Positions 12,484 through 24,507 of a stretch of 42,156 bases of DNA are shown in pieces. Origin of the DNA: Acidobacteriota bacterium (GTDB lineage: Bacteria > Acidobacteriota > Vicinamibacteria > Vicinamibacterales > UBA2999). The stretch lies in contig JADZCY010000254.1 in the NCBI GenBank assembly GCA_020851325.1, forward strand, positions 1 to 42,156, read 5' to 3'. The stretch's first letter is position 1. Each line of letters starts with the position of its first letter. The notes beneath the pieces were generated by a model. It was not told the origin of the DNA, did not search any database, and saw only the letters and a program-made list of their open reading frames with translations. The position numbers and the translations under genes are program-made.

Positions 12484-13458
12484 ATGCAGTTCAAGGACTA
12501 CTACCAGACGCTGGGCGTCGAGAAGACCGCCAGCGACAAGGACATCAAGCAGGCGTTCCGCAAGCTCGCCCGCAAGTTTCATCCGGATGTGAATCCGGGC
12601 GACGCCTCGGCGGAAGCCCGCTTCAAGGAGATCAACGAGGCCCATGAGGTGCTGAGCGATCCCGGGAAGCGGAAGAAGTACGACGAACTGGGCGCCAACT
12701 GGCGGCAATACGAACAGGCAGGGCCCGGTGGCCCGGGTGCCGGCGGCGGGTTCGACTGGTCGGGTGCGGGCGGGGCCGGCGGCGGCTTCCGCACCATGAC
12801 CGAGGAAGAGATGCAGGAGATGTTCGGCGGCGGCGACAGTCCGTTCTCCGACTTCTTCCAGACGTTCTTCGGCGGCAGCGGACGCCGCAGCACCGGCGAA
12901 CGCCGGGCGCGCGGCCGCTCGCGGCGCACCGGCCAGGACGTCGAGCACGAATACGAACTGGATCTCGAGTCGGCGGCGCGCGGCAGCACGCATCGGCTGT
13001 CGCTGCGCCACGACGGCGAGGCGCGCCAGGTGGAGGTCCGTATCCCCGCCGGTGTCGCCGACGGCTCGCGCGTTCGCGTCGCCGGCGAGGGCACGCGCGG
13101 CAGCGGCGGCGCCGCCAGCGGTGATCTGTATCTGACGATTCGGCTGCGGCCGCACCCCGTCTATCAGGTGACGGGCCGCGACCTGACGATGAAGGTGAGC
13201 GTCCCGGTCACCACCGCCGTCCTCGGCGGCGAGGTGTCGGTGGTGACGCTGCTGGGCAAGACCGTGCGCGTCAAGGTGCCGGAAGGCAGTCAGCCCGGCC
13301 GCAAGTTGCGATTGCGCGGCATGGGCCTGCCCGGACTCGGCGACAAGACGCCCGCCGGCGATCTCTACGTCGTCATCGACGTGGCGCTGCCGCGGACGCT
13401 GACCGCCGAGACGCGCAAGGCATACGAGGAACTGGCTCGACTCGAGGCGAAGGAGTAA
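12484..13458 (+). CDS. DnaJ/CbpA-type co-chaperone
   Basis: A 324-residue J-domain protein that stimulates DnaK ATPase and delivers substrates. The J domain (residues 1-70) has the essential H33-P34-D35. A Gly/Phe-rich linker (about 78-125) and two beta-barrel substrate-binding domains (about 145-315) follow. The CxxCxGxG zinc repeats of type I DnaJ are missing, so it is a type II, CbpA-like protein. It lies 7 bases after hspR and 6 bases before clpB, so the three are one transcript. Partner DnaK and GrpE are not in this window. The C-terminal domains and the GSQPGRKLRLRGMGLP block are intact. Confidence 0.93.
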   Translation: MQFKDYYQTLGVEKTASDKDIKQAFRKLARKFHPDVNPGDASAEARFKEINEAHEVLSDPGKRKKYDELGANWRQYEQAGPGGPGAGGGFDWSGAGGAGGGFRTMTEEEMQEMFGGGDSPFSDFFQTFFGGSGRRSTGERRARGRSRRTGQDVEHEYELDLESAARGSTHRLSLRHDGEARQVEVRIPAGVADGSRVRVAGEGTRGSGGAASGDLYLTIRLRPHPVYQVTGRDLTMKVSVPVTTAVLGGEVSVVTLLGKTVRVKVPEGSQPGRKLRLRGMGLPGLGDKTPAGDLYVVIDVALPRTLTAETRKAYEELARLEAKE

Positions 13459-13464
13459 CACGCG

Positions 13465-16008
<2,544 letters not shown>

Positions 16009-16030
16009 GCCCGCGCGGAGGAGCGATTCG

Positions 16031-17884
16031 TTGGCCAGTCCCCAGATTCCGGGTTCGTCGAAAGACAAGCGTCAGTTGACCACGCCGAAGCCCACCGCGT
16101 TGTGGTGGGTTCTCGGCGCGTTGTTGCTGCTGGCGATCGGTCAGGCGTTTTTCATGACGCCGGGCGGCCGGCAGATTCCGTACAGCGAGTTCAAGTCGCT
16201 GGTGCGCGGCGGGCAGGTGGCCGAAGTCGCCGTCGGCGACACGCACATTCGCGGCGTGCTCAAGAAGACCGAATCGGGATCGAACGCCTTTTCGACGACT
16301 CGCATCGACGACCCGAAGCTGGTCGAGGACCTCGATCAGGCCGGCGTGAAGTACAGCGGCGAGCTGGTGAGCCGCTGGCTGCCGGAGATCCTGAGCTGGG
16401 TCATCCCGATCCTGCTCATCATCGGCCTGTGGACGTTCTTCTTCCGCCGCATCGGCGGCGCCGAAGGCGGCGTGATGTCGTTCGCGCGCAGCAAGGCGAA
16501 GATCTTTGCCGAAGACGACGTCAAGGTGAGCTTCCAGGATGTCGCCGGCGTGGACGAAGCGGCGCAGGAACTCCGCGAGATCGTCGAGTTCCTGAAGAAC
16601 CCGCGGAAGTACACCACGCTCGGCGGCAAGATTCCGAAGGGCGTGCTGCTGGTCGGGCCGCCGGGCACCGGCAAGACGCTGCTGGCGCGCGCCGTGGCCG
16701 GTGAAGCGAAGGTGCCGTTCTTCAGCCTGTCGGGATCCGAGTTCGTCGAGATGTTCGTCGGCGTCGGCGCGGCGCGCGTCCGCGATCTCTTCTCGCAGGC
16801 CGAAACGAAAGCGCCGTGCATTGTCTTCATCGACGAACTCGACGCGCTCGGCAAGATGCGCGTGCAGAGCCCGATGGGCAGCCACGAGGAACGCGAGCAG
16901 ACACTGAACCAGTTGCTCGCCGAGATGGACGGTTTCGATCCGCGCAAGGCCATCATCATCATGGCCGCCACCAACCGGCCCGAGGTGCTGGACCCGGCGC
17001 TGCTCCGTCCCGGCCGCTTCGACCGGCAGGTGCTGGTCGACAAGCCGGACATCCGGGGCCGCGAGGCGGTGCTGCGGATTCACGTCAAGAACGTCAAGCT
17101 CTCCCCCGCCGTGGATCTGACGAAGATCGCGGCGCGGACGGCGGGCTTTGCCGGCGCCGATCTCGCCAACCTGGTGAACGAGGCGGCGCTGCTGGCGGCG
17201 CGGCGCGACAAGACCGCGGTGGACATGGCGGACTTCGACGAGGCGATCGATCGGTTGATCGCCGGCCTCGAGAAGAAGCGCGTCATCAACAGCAAGGAAC
17301 GCGAGATCATCGCCTACCACGAGTCGGGCCACGCCATCGTCGCCAGCGCGCTCGAGGGCATGGATCCGGTGCACAAGATCTCGATCGTCGCGCGTGGCTT
17401 TGGCGCGCTCGGCTACACGATGCAGTTGCCGACCGAAGATCGCTATCTGATGCAGAAGCAGGACCTGGTCAACCAGATGACGGTGCTGCTCGGCGGCCGC
17501 TCCGCCGAAGAAGTGGCGCTCGGCGCCATCTCCACCGGCGCGCAGAACGACCTGCAGCGTGCCACCGACCTGGCGCGGTCGATGGTCACCGAGTGGGGCA
17601 TGAGCGACAAGCTCGGGCTCGTGCACTTCGATCAGGGCCGGCGCGCCCGGTTCCTCGACGTGCCGATGCCGCTCGAGCGCGGCGCCTACAGCGAGGACAC
17701 GGCGCAGCTCATCGACGCCGAGGTCAAGAGCCTGCTCAATCAGGCGCACAACGAAGCCCGCCGTATCCTGTCGGAGCAGCGCGACCTGCTCGAGCGCGTC
17801 ACCCGTCGCCTGCTCGAGAAGGAAGTGATGGAAGGCGCCGAGCTTCGCGAAATGATCGACAACGCGGTACCGCAAACAACCTGA
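16031..17884 (+). CDS. ftsH: ATP-dependent zinc metalloprotease FtsH
   Basis: A 617-residue membrane-anchored AAA+ protease that degrades unassembled membrane proteins and short-lived regulators. Two membrane segments (about residues 22-42 and 118-138) flank a small periplasmic domain. The AAA domain has Walker A GPPGTGKT at 209-216 and the arginine-finger region [19 protein letters not shown]. The peptidase has H430-E431-x-x-H434 and the later aspartate in [14 protein letters not shown] chose the TTG at 16031 because GGAGGAG lies 7 bases upstream and the product then begins just before the first membrane segment; an earlier ATG would overlap clpB. Placement behind hspR-dnaJ-clpB suggests heat-shock control. 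It could be one of several FtsH paralogues. Confidence 0.93.
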   Translation: MASPQIPGSSKDKRQLTTPKPTALWWVLGALLLLAIGQAFFMTPGGRQIPYSEFKSLVRGGQVAEVAVGDTHIRGVLKKTESGSNAFSTTRIDDPKLVEDLDQAGVKYSGELVSRWLPEILSWVIPILLIIGLWTFFFRRIGGAEGGVMSFARSKAKIFAEDDVKVSFQDVAGVDEAAQELREIVEFLKNPRKYTTLGGKIPKGVLLVGPPGTGKTLLARAVAGEAKVPFFSLSGSEFVEMFVGVGAARVRDLFSQAETKAPCIVFIDELDALGKMRVQSPMGSHEEREQTLNQLLAEMDGFDPRKAIIIMAATNRPEVLDPALLRPGRFDRQVLVDKPDIRGREAVLRIHVKNVKLSPAVDLTKIAARTAGFAGADLANLVNEAALLAARRDKTAVDMADFDEAIDRLIAGLEKKRVINSKEREIIAYHESGHAIVASALEGMDPVHKISIVARGFGALGYTMQLPTEDRYLMQKQDLVNQMTVLLGGRSAEEVALGAISTGAQNDLQRATDLARSMVTEWGMSDKLGLVHFDQGRRARFLDVPMPLERGAYSEDTAQLIDAEVKSLLNQAHNEARRILSEQRDLLERVTRRLLEKEVMEGAELREMIDNAVPQTT

Positions 17885-17934
17885 ATCTGTTGATGTGGTG
17901 ATGTGCTGATCTGGCGGAGCGCGAATCTCGTGAT

Positions 17935-17955
17935 ATTGTCTGCATTGCAGACAAT
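17935..17955. promoter_or_regulatory. 21-bp dyad operator upstream of padR
   Basis: ATTGTCTGC and GCAGACAAT form a perfect 9-bp inverted repeat around three bases, immediately before the GGAGG ribosome site of padR. It overlaps a TATTGT -10-like hexamer (17934-17939) and the expected start site. A dimeric PadR repressor bound here would block its own operon. This is the natural candidate operator. Confidence 0.7.
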
Positions 17956-17967
17956 CACGGAGGTCCG

Positions 17968-18303
17968 ATGCCGCCAGCGCCGCCCTATCTCGGTGAGTTC
18001 GAATACGCCGTCCTGCTGGCCGTGCTGCAGGTTCGCGACGAGGCGTATGCCGTGCCCGTTCGCGAGGTGATCGAGGAACGCACGGGCCGTCCGGTGGCGC
18101 GCGGCGCGCTCTACACCGCGCTCGAACGCCTGGAAGCGAAAGGCTGCCTGCGCTCGCGCATGGGCGACCCGACGCCGGAACGTGGCGGGCGGGCCCGACG
18201 CTACTTCTCGGTGACGCCGGCGGGTCTCCGGGCGCTGCGATCCACGCACGCGGCGCTCAATCGTCTGTCCGAGGGCCTCGAAGCCATCCTGGAGCGGCCA
18301 TGA
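17968..18303 (+). CDS. PadR family transcriptional repressor
   Basis: A 111-residue PadR-like winged-helix protein. The opening LGEFEYAVLLAVLQVRDEAYAVPVREVIEERTG and the RGALYTALERLEAKGCLRSRMGDPTPERGGRARRYFSVTPAGLRAL core are typical of the family. It is preceded by GGAGG 4 bases before the ATG and by a 21-bp dyad that is probably its operator. The stop overlaps the ADOP permease start by ATGA. PadR-ADOP pairs are very common in Acidobacteriota, where the regulator is presumed to control the permease. The inducer is unknown. Confidence 0.92.
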   Translation: MPPAPPYLGEFEYAVLLAVLQVRDEAYAVPVREVIEERTGRPVARGALYTALERLEAKGCLRSRMGDPTPERGGRARRYFSVTPAGLRALRSTHAALNRLSEGLEAILERP

Positions 18304-20984
18304 ACGAGCTCCTCTCCCCTCCCCCGCTTGCAGAACGCGTGCTGCGCGCGACCATCCGCGACGCGGAATGGCGCGACGCGGTGACCGGCGACCTCCACGA
18401 GGAGTTCGTCGACATCGCGCGCCGCAACGGCAAACACGCGGCCCGACGCTGGTACTGGCGTCAGGCACTCGGCCTCGGCGCGCGTTTCGCGGTGGCGCGC
18501 GTCGTGCCGAGAGCCGCGCCTCGCCGCTGGCAAGTCGCCGACGCCGACGTGCAACCCGCGGGCGGCTGGTCCATCGGCCGCGACGCGGTTTACGCCTGGC
18601 GCGCCATCAGCCATCGGCCGGGCCTCTCCGCCGCGGTGGTCGGCACACTCGCGCTGGCGTTGGCCGCCAACGCCACCGTGTTCAGTCTCGTCGACGCTCT
18701 CTATCTCCGTCCCTTCCGCTTCCCCGGCGTCGATCGCATCGTCCTCGTGTCGTCGGCGCTCAACAACGATCCCGACGCCGATCACAGCTCCGTCGCGCCG
18801 GCGGACTTCCGCGACTGGCAGCGTGAGAGCACGACGATCGACACACTGGCGGCGTCGACGTTCTGGGACCCGAACATGTCGGGCGTCGACGAACCGGAAC
18901 AGGTGCCGGGCTTTCTCGTGACGCCGGCGTTCTTCCGCGTCATCGCGGCGGAGCCGCTCATCGGCCGGACGTTCCTGGACGCTGAGGGTGTACCGGGACA
19001 GGACCGCCGCGTCGTGCTGTCGCACGGGTTGTGGGCGCGGCGCTTCGGCTCCGACCCCGCCGTCGTTGGCCGCACGATTCGCTTCGACGGCGAACCGTAC
19101 GAAGTGGTCGGCGTGATGCGGCCGGGGATCGCGCTCCCGTTCGGCGCCGAAGTATGGGCGCCGCTGGCGTGGCCCGAGGACCGCTGGAGCGATCGCACGC
19201 GCGGCGGGCTGCTCGTCATGGGCCGCCTCGCCGACGGCCAGTCCGTCGACAGCGCACGCGCGGAGATGGCGGCGATCATCGAACGGCAGCGCCAGACGTA
19301 TCCGGATACAAATGCGCGTCGTGGAGCGACGGTCGTCTCGCTCACGCGCGGACTCGCCGATGGCTTTGCCGCGCCGCTGCTCGCGATCTGGGAAGCGGCA
19401 GCGCTGCTCCTGCTGGTCGTCGCCTGCGCCAACATCGCCAACTTGCTGCTCGCGCGCGGCAGTGAACGGCAGCAGGAGTTCGCCGTCAGGATGGCGCTCG
19501 GCGCCGGACGCTGGCGCATCGCACGGCAACTGATCTTCGAAGGCGCGATCCTGGCCGGCATGGCCGTGCTCGTCACCGTTCCCCTCGCCATCGTCGGCAC
19601 CGGCGCCACGCGCCAGGGGATGCCGGCCACCATCCAGCGCTGGGTACCGGGCATCGACTTCATCACGCTCGACACCGCCGTCCTTGTCGCGACGATGGCG
19701 CTCGGCGCGGTGGCGACGGTGTTCTTTGCCTGCCTGCCGGCGCTGCAGGCGTCGCGTGCCGACGCCGCGCTGGCGCTGCGCGACGGCGGTCGCACCGTCA
19801 TCGGCGCTTCCGGGCGCGGCTGGATCAGCAAAGGACTCGTCGTCGGACAAGTGGCTTTGGCGGTGTGTCTCGTCGTCGGCGCGGGACTGGTCGCGAACGG
19901 CCTCGATCGCGCGGTGAACGGCACGCCGGGCTTCGACCGCCGGCACGTGATGACCGCCGAACTGCGCCTGGATGGCCGTGCCTACGAGCAGCCCGAGCAG
20001 CGGCGTCAGTTCGTATCGGCCGTACTCGAACGGCTGCGTGGCATGCCGGCGGTGGAAACTCTCGCGGCGGCATCGTCGCTGCCATACACGCCTGCGAGCG
20101 GCGAGCCGATCCTGCCTGAAGGCGTGGCGTTGACCGCCGCGGAGGTGCAGGTCGCGCGCGTGCAGCGCGTGACGCCGGCCTACTTCGACGCGCTGCGGAT
20201 CCCGCTGCTCGAGGGCCGCACGTTCACCGACGACGACCGCGCCGACACGACGCCGGTGGCGGTGGTGAGCCGCAGCTTCGCCGAGCGTTACTGGCCCGGG
20301 CGCTCGGCGCTCGGCCGTCGCTTCCGCACCGCGCAGGATGGACCGTGGCTCGAGGTGATTGGCGTGGCCGGCGACGTGGTCCAGGACCTGTTGATGAATC
20401 GCACGGTGCCGTCGGTTTATCGTGCAGCGGCGCAGGCCCCGACATTCTCCACGGCGTTCGTCGTCCGCGCCTCGGGTGATCCGCTCGATGTGCGTGGAGA
20501 ATTGCGCCGCGCCATTGCCGCCGTCGATCCGGAGTTGCCGGTGCTGCACCTCCGCACGATGGAAGCGGTGATCGCGGAGCGCGCCGGTGGCGCCACCCAT
20601 CTGGCGCGGGTGCTCACCGTGATGAGCGGCATTGCGCTGCTGCTGGCGCTGATGGGGATTTACAGCCTGATGTCGTATCTGGCGTCGCAACGGACGCAGG
20701 AGTTCGGCGTGCGGATGGCGCTTGGTGCGACGCGCGGACAGTTGGTTCGCTTGTCGCTTCGTCACGCCGCCGCGGTCACCACCGTCGGCATCGGCGCCGG
20801 TGCGGTTCTGGCGTCAGCGCTCAACACCGTGATGGCGTCCGCGCTCTTCGGCCTGGTGTCGCTGGACCTGCCGGCGATCCTGCTGATGACCACCGCGATC
20901 GGCGCCGCGATGATCGTGGCCGGCTGGCTGCCGGCTCACCGTGCCGCAGATCTCGAACCCACAGAGGCCCTGCGCCTCAGATGA
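18300..20984 (+). CDS. ADOP family duplicated MacB/FtsX-like permease
   Basis: An 894-residue membrane protein built as a tandem duplication: two copies of a periplasmic MacB core domain and an FtsX permease domain. An N-terminal prefix (about residues 1-75) is rich in Arg and His. Membrane segments appear near residues 105-130, 355-380, 410-435 and 455-480, and again near 505-530 and in the last 130 residues. Blocks such as NIANLLLARGSERQQEFAVRMALGAGR and SQRTQEFGVRMALGATRGQLVR mark the two FtsX repeats. ADOP proteins lack a fused ATPase and no ABC ATPase gene lies beside it, hence 'orphan'. Substrate is unknown; a role in efflux or mechanotransmission is a guess by analogy. Confidence 0.9.
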   Translation: MNELLSPPPLAERVLRATIRDAEWRDAVTGDLHEEFVDIARRNGKHAARRWYWRQALGLGARFAVARVVPRAAPRRWQVADADVQPAGGWSIGRDAVYAWRAISHRPGLSAAVVGTLALALAANATVFSLVDALYLRPFRFPGVDRIVLVSSALNNDPDADHSSVAPADFRDWQRESTTIDTLAASTFWDPNMSGVDEPEQVPGFLVTPAFFRVIAAEPLIGRTFLDAEGVPGQDRRVVLSHGLWARRFGSDPAVVGRTIRFDGEPYEVVGVMRPGIALPFGAEVWAPLAWPEDRWSDRTRGGLLVMGRLADGQSVDSARAEMAAIIERQRQTYPDTNARRGATVVSLTRGLADGFAAPLLAIWEAAALLLLVVACANIANLLLARGSERQQEFAVRMALGAGRWRIARQLIFEGAILAGMAVLVTVPLAIVGTGATRQGMPATIQRWVPGIDFITLDTAVLVATMALGAVATVFFACLPALQASRADAALALRDGGRTVIGASGRGWISKGLVVGQVALAVCLVVGAGLVANGLDRAVNGTPGFDRRHVMTAELRLDGRAYEQPEQRRQFVSAVLERLRGMPAVETLAAASSLPYTPASGEPILPEGVALTAAEVQVARVQRVTPAYFDALRIPLLEGRTFTDDDRADTTPVAVVSRSFAERYWPGRSALGRRFRTAQDGPWLEVIGVAGDVVQDLLMNRTVPSVYRAAAQAPTFSTAFVVRASGDPLDVRGELRRAIAAVDPELPVLHLRTMEAVIAERAGGATHLARVLTVMSGIALLLALMGIYSLMSYLASQRTQEFGVRMALGATRGQLVRLSLRHAAAVTTVGIGAGAVLASALNTVMASALFGLVSLDLPAILLMTTAIGAAMIVAGWLPAHRAADLEPTEALRLR

Positions 20985-20992
20985 GAGCAAGC

Positions 20993-21040
20993 TTTCACGC
21001 CTTCAAGCCCCAGCCCCCCAGTCCGCCAGCCTTCCAGCCC
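20993..21040. repeat. Six-copy 8-bp degenerate tandem repeat in a convergent gap
   Basis: Read on the minus strand, six 8-base units follow one another with consensus GGGCTGGA. The first four are close to it and the last two (GCTTGAAG and GCGTGAAA) are diverged. The block occupies almost all of the 57 bases between the ADOP stop and the stop of the convergent CDGSH gene. It is noncoding. Confidence 0.65.
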
Positions 21041-21041
21041 T

Positions 21042-21269
21042 TTACGGATTTTCCACCGGCGCATTCGGGCCAGGCGCCGCTTCTTCTGCCTGGAAGTTAC
21101 AGAGCTTGTGGGCGCCGTCGCAGAACGGGCGGCGCTTCGACTGGCCGCAGCGGCACAGCGCGAACGGCTTCTTGTTGAGCACGTATTCCTGGCCGTTCCA
21201 GTCGACGAGCTTGACGTCCTCGCCTTCCACCAGCAACGAACCGTTCTGTCGAACCTTGATCGTGACCAT
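21042..21269 (-). CDS. CDGSH-type iron-sulfur protein
   Basis: A 75-residue protein with one CDGSH motif: C39-x-C41-x2-S-x3-P-x-C50-D-G-x-H54, the three-cysteine, one-histidine ligand set for a [2Fe-2S] cluster. The N-terminal half (MVTIKVRQNGSLLVEG) resembles other short bacterial members. Such proteins carry labile clusters and are linked to iron or redox handling. AGAGGA lies just before the ATG. It follows rho on the same strand with a 36-base gap, so it is probably co-transcribed. The C-terminal tail is Pro/Ala-rich. Specific role unknown. Confidence 0.9.
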   Translation of the reverse strand: MVTIKVRQNGSLLVEGEDVKLVDWNGQEYVLNKKPFALCRCGQSKRRPFCDGAHKLCNFQAEEAAPGPNAPVENP

Positions 21270-21305
21270 CCGGAATCCTCTTTCGCGTCGAAGCCGCGGC
21301 GGGCC

Positions 21306-22658
21306 CTACTTCTGCATCGCCGACAGGAACTCGGCGTTGGCTTTGGTCTTCGCCATCTTGTCGAGCAGCAGTTCCATCGCTTCAACCGGCGACAGCGGGT
21401 TGAGCACTCGGCGCAGGACGTAGACGCGCTGCAGGTCCTCTTTCGGAATCAGGAGCTCTTCCTTGCGCGTGCCGCTCTTGATGATGTCGATGGCCGGGAA
21501 CACGCGCTTGTCGGCGAGTTTCCGATCGAGGTTGATCTCCATGTTGCCGGTGCCCTTGAACTCCTCGAAGATCACGTCGTCCATGCGCGAACCGGTGTCG
21601 ATGAGCGCGGTGGCGATGATCGTCAGCGAGCCGCCTTCCTCGATGTTGCGGGCGGCGCCGAAGAAGCGCTTCGGCTTCTGCAGGGCGTTGCTGTCGAGAC
21701 CGCCGGAGAGCACCTTGCCCGAGGGCGGGATGACGGTGTTGTAGGCGCGCGCGAGGCGCGTGATCGAGTCGAGCAGGATGAGCACGTCCTTCTTGTGCTC
21801 GACCAGGCGCTTGGCCTTTTCGATCACCATCTCCGCCACCTGCACGTGGCGCTGCGCCGGTTCATCGAAGGTCGACGAGATCACTTCGCCGTCGACCGAG
21901 CGCTGCATGTCGGTGACTTCTTCGGGACGTTCGTCAATCAGCAGGACGATCAGATAGATCTCGGGATGGTTCTTCGCCACCGACTGCGCGATGCTCTGCA
22001 GCAGCATCGTCTTGCCGGTGCGCGGCGGCGCGACGATGAGGCCGCGCTGGCCCTTGCCGATCGGCGTCATCAGATCCATGACGCGCGCGGAGAGGTTGTC
22101 GCCGTCGGTTTCGAGGCGCAGCCGTTCCTGCGGATAGAGCGGTGTCAGGTTCTCGAAGAACAACTTCTCGCGCGCCTGATCCGGCGCCTCGAAGTTGACC
22201 GCTTCCACCTTGATCAGCGCGAAGTAGCGTTCGCCTTCCTTCGGCGCGCGGATCTGGCCCGAGACCGTGTCGCCGGTCTGCAGGTCGAACTTGCGAATCT
22301 GGGAGGGGGAAACGTAGATGTCGTCGGGGCCGGGCAGGTAGTTGTAGTCGGGGGCGCGGAGGAAGCCGAAGCCATCGGGCAGCACCTCGAGCACGCCTTC
22401 CGAGAAGATGAAACCGCTCTGCTCGGTCTGCGCCTTGAGGATCTGGAAGATGAGCTCCTGCTTGCGCATGCCGGTGGCGCCGGCGACCTCGAGGTCCTTG
22501 GCCACCTGCGTGAGCTTCTGGATGCTCATCTCCTTGAGCTCGGTGATGTTCAGGCCCTTCTTGCCGTCGGCGGCAAGTTCGTTCACCTCGTTGGCGACGT
22601 CGGGCTGCGGCGGGGGCTGCTGGCCGCGGTGGGATCCCTGGCGCTTGTGACTCGGCAT
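21306..22658 (-). CDS. rho: Transcription termination factor Rho
   Basis: A 450-residue hexameric RNA helicase that ends transcription at C-rich, unstructured RNA. An N-terminal Rho_N helical domain (about residues 33-75, [22 protein letters not shown]) precedes the RNA-binding cold-shock-like domain (about 80-150, [22 protein letters not shown]). The ATPase follows, with Walker A APPRTGKT and the conserved [12 protein letters not shown] and [20 protein letters not shown] blocks. The first 30 residues are short and Gln/Pro-rich. I chose the ATG at 22658 because AGGAGAG lies upstream; a longer in-frame reading adds a 32-residue low-quality extension. Scarcity of strong U-tract terminators in this window is consistent with Rho use. 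Confidence 0.96.
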   Translation of the reverse strand: MPSHKRQGSHRGQQPPPQPDVANEVNELAADGKKGLNITELKEMSIQKLTQVAKDLEVAGATGMRKQELIFQILKAQTEQSGFIFSEGVLEVLPDGFGFLRAPDYNYLPGPDDIYVSPSQIRKFDLQTGDTVSGQIRAPKEGERYFALIKVEAVNFEAPDQAREKLFFENLTPLYPQERLRLETDGDNLSARVMDLMTPIGKGQRGLIVAPPRTGKTMLLQSIAQSVAKNHPEIYLIVLLIDERPEEVTDMQRSVDGEVISSTFDEPAQRHVQVAEMVIEKAKRLVEHKKDVLILLDSITRLARAYNTVIPPSGKVLSGGLDSNALQKPKRFFGAARNIEEGGSLTIIATALIDTGSRMDDVIFEEFKGTGNMEINLDRKLADKRVFPAIDIIKSGTRKEELLIPKEDLQRVYVLRRVLNPLSPVEAMELLLDKMAKTKANAEFLSAMQK

Positions 22659-22824
22659 AACTCGTGGTTCTCTCCTCAGTTCGCCAGCCTGGCTCGGTCT
22701 TCCTGAATTGTGGGGTGTCGGTATTCGGGGAACGCGGGCCGGAGTGCGAGGCACGGGCCAGACGCGAAGGGCTGGGGGAACGATCGGGTGACGGGGAGGA
22801 GTATAGCAGAACTGGTACGGGGGC

Positions 22825-22830
22825 TAGAAT
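22825..22830 (+). promoter_or_regulatory. -10 hexamer of the ArnT-like gene (TAGAAT)
   Basis: TAGAAT ends 9 bases before the GTG at 22840; there is no ribosome site between. Predicted leader is about 3 bases. The -35 is not recognisable. Confidence 0.45.
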
Positions 22831-22839
22831 GGATGTCTC

Positions 22840-24507
22840 GTGCGCGGGCTGACCTTGCCATTGCTGCTCCTGGCGGCGCTCACCTTCCTGGTGGGGCTGG
22901 GCCGGGGCGCCATCACCGATGCCGATGAAGCCTTCTACGCCGAAGCATCGCGGGAGATGGTCGAGTCCGGCGACTTCATTACGCCCGCCTACAACTACGA
23001 ACCGCGCTTCCAGAAGCCGATCCTCTACTACTGGCTGACCGCCGGGACGTTCCTCGTCACCGGCGAAGGCGAAGCGCCGGCGCGATTCTGGGCGGCGATG
23101 TCCGGCGTCGGTCTCGTCCTGCTCACCGCCGCCTGCGCCCGCCGCTGGTTCGACGATGGGGTGGCGCTGCTGTCGGCGGCAATTGTCGCGACGAGTTTCG
23201 GGTATTACGCCATCGGGCGCATGGCGCTGCCCGACCTGCCGCTCACCTTCTTCATCACCGCCGCCATCGTCTGCGGCTGGATGGCCACGCTCGAAACCAC
23301 GAGGCACCATCGCCGATGGGTATTGGCGGCCGCGGCTGCTCTGGCGCTGGGCTTCCTCACCAAGGGACCAGTGGGCGTCGTCATCCCGCTGCTGGTCGTC
23401 GTGCCGGTGGTGCTGCTCGAACGGCGCAGCCTGAACGTGAGCGTCGGTGACGCGCTGACCGGCGCGGTGGTCTTCGCGGTGATCGGCCTGCCGTGGTACT
23501 TCGCGATGTACGCGACACACGGCACCGCCTACCTCGAGAGTTTCTTTCTCGGCGACAACCTCGAACGCTTCGCCACCGATCGATTCAACGACCCGAGGCC
23601 CTGGTGGTACTACGGCCCGGTTGTCCTCGGCGGCCTGCTGCCGTGGGCGCCGCTGTGCCTGGTCTGGGTGAGTCCGGTGTGGCGCTTCCTGACGCGCCGC
23701 AAGGACATCGAGACACTCGAACTCCGGCTGTTGCTGTGGGCTGGCCTGCCGCTGCTCTTCTATTCGCTGTCGGTGGGCAAGCAGCCGCGCTACATCCTGC
23801 CGGTCTTGCCGCCGCTGGCGATTCTGCTGGCGGTGTCGGTGCTGGAACGCACGCGCGACTGGCGCAGCCTCGATGGCGCGCGCGTCCGCATTCCTCGCCC
23901 TCGTGTGGTCGGCATTGGCGCGGCGATCGCCGGCGGTCTGCTGGTGACGCTGTCGGCGCTGCTGTGGCGTGCCGAACCGCTGCTGCTCAACGTGTCCACG
24001 CCCTACACCATGGCCGCCGCGCTGCTCATCGCCGCGTCAGGCATGGCCGTGATCATCGTCGGTCTGTCGGGCGCGTGGCGGCAGATCCCGTTGACGCTCA
24101 CCATTGCCGCCGCCATCACGTTTCCTGCCCTGCAATACGGCGCGCTGTCGGGCACGGGCGAGAGCACGGTGGAGCAAGTGGCGCGCGCCGTTCTCTCGGC
24201 GCGGCAGCTCGATCAACCGGTCGGTACGCATCACGTGTTCGTGCGCAACCTGGTCTATTACACGCATGTGAAGACCGAAGACCTGATGGACGACGCCGCG
24301 CTGGCGGCGTTCCTCGATCAGGACCGACCGGTGATCGTCGTCGCGCCGGCGCCGGCAATCGCGAGCTACGAAATGGCCCGCGGCCGCCCGCTGCGCCGCC
24401 TCGCCGAGTTCCCGTACTTCAACGAAGCCGGCGTACGGCTGCGCACACTGCTCTGGCCGGACCCGACGCGCGACGTCTCGACCGCTGTGATCGTCACCAA
24501 TCGCTAG
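22840..24507 (+). CDS. ArnT/PMT-like membrane glycosyltransferase (GT39/GT83 type)
   Basis: A 555-residue inner-membrane enzyme with about twelve hydrophobic segments. The first periplasmic loop has ITDADEAFYAEASREMVESG, matching the acidic D/E motif that binds the lipid-phosphate sugar donor in ArnT and protein mannosyltransferases. FQKPILYYWLTA and FLTKGPVG are further family blocks. It would transfer a sugar from a polyprenyl-phosphate donor to a lipid or protein on the outer face of the membrane. The start is GTG. The CTAG at its end is shared with the convergent FAD-oxidase gene, each using TAG. Donor and acceptor are unknown; the arn pathway itself is not visible here. Confidence 0.85.
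   Translation: MRGLTLPLLLLAALTFLVGLGRGAITDADEAFYAEASREMVESGDFITPAYNYEPRFQKPILYYWLTAGTFLVTGEGEAPARFWAAMSGVGLVLLTAACARRWFDDGVALLSAAIVATSFGYYAIGRMALPDLPLTFFITAAIVCGWMATLETTRHHRRWVLAAAAALALGFLTKGPVGVVIPLLVVVPVVLLERRSLNVSVGDALTGAVVFAVIGLPWYFAMYATHGTAYLESFFLGDNLERFATDRFNDPRPWWYYGPVVLGGLLPWAPLCLVWVSPVWRFLTRRKDIETLELRLLLWAGLPLLFYSLSVGKQPRYILPVLPPLAILLAVSVLERTRDWRSLDGARVRIPRPRVVGIGAAIAGGLLVTLSALLWRAEPLLLNVSTPYTMAAALLIAASGMAVIIVGLSGAWRQIPLTLTIAAAITFPALQYGALSGTGESTVEQVARAVLSARQLDQPVGTHHVFVRNLVYYTHVKTEDLMDDAALAAFLDQDRPVIVVAPAPAIASYEMARGRPLRRLAEFPYFNEAGVRLRTLLWPDPTRDVSTAVIVTNR

Noticed and set aside
18201-20765. An 854-codon open frame antisense to the ADOP permease
   Set aside because: It is a shadow of a real gene in GC-rich DNA: strongly biased to Arg, His, Ala and Gly, with no recognisable domain. 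Similar long shadows oppose clpB (12445-14550), ftsH (15974-17875) and ftsK (35700-38030).
22659-22839. Regulatory RNA or riboswitch in the 181-base gap between rho and the ArnT-like gene
   Set aside because: I see only the ribosome site of rho and the TAGAAT box of the ArnT-like gene; no conserved stem pattern or known aptamer motif is recognisable by eye.
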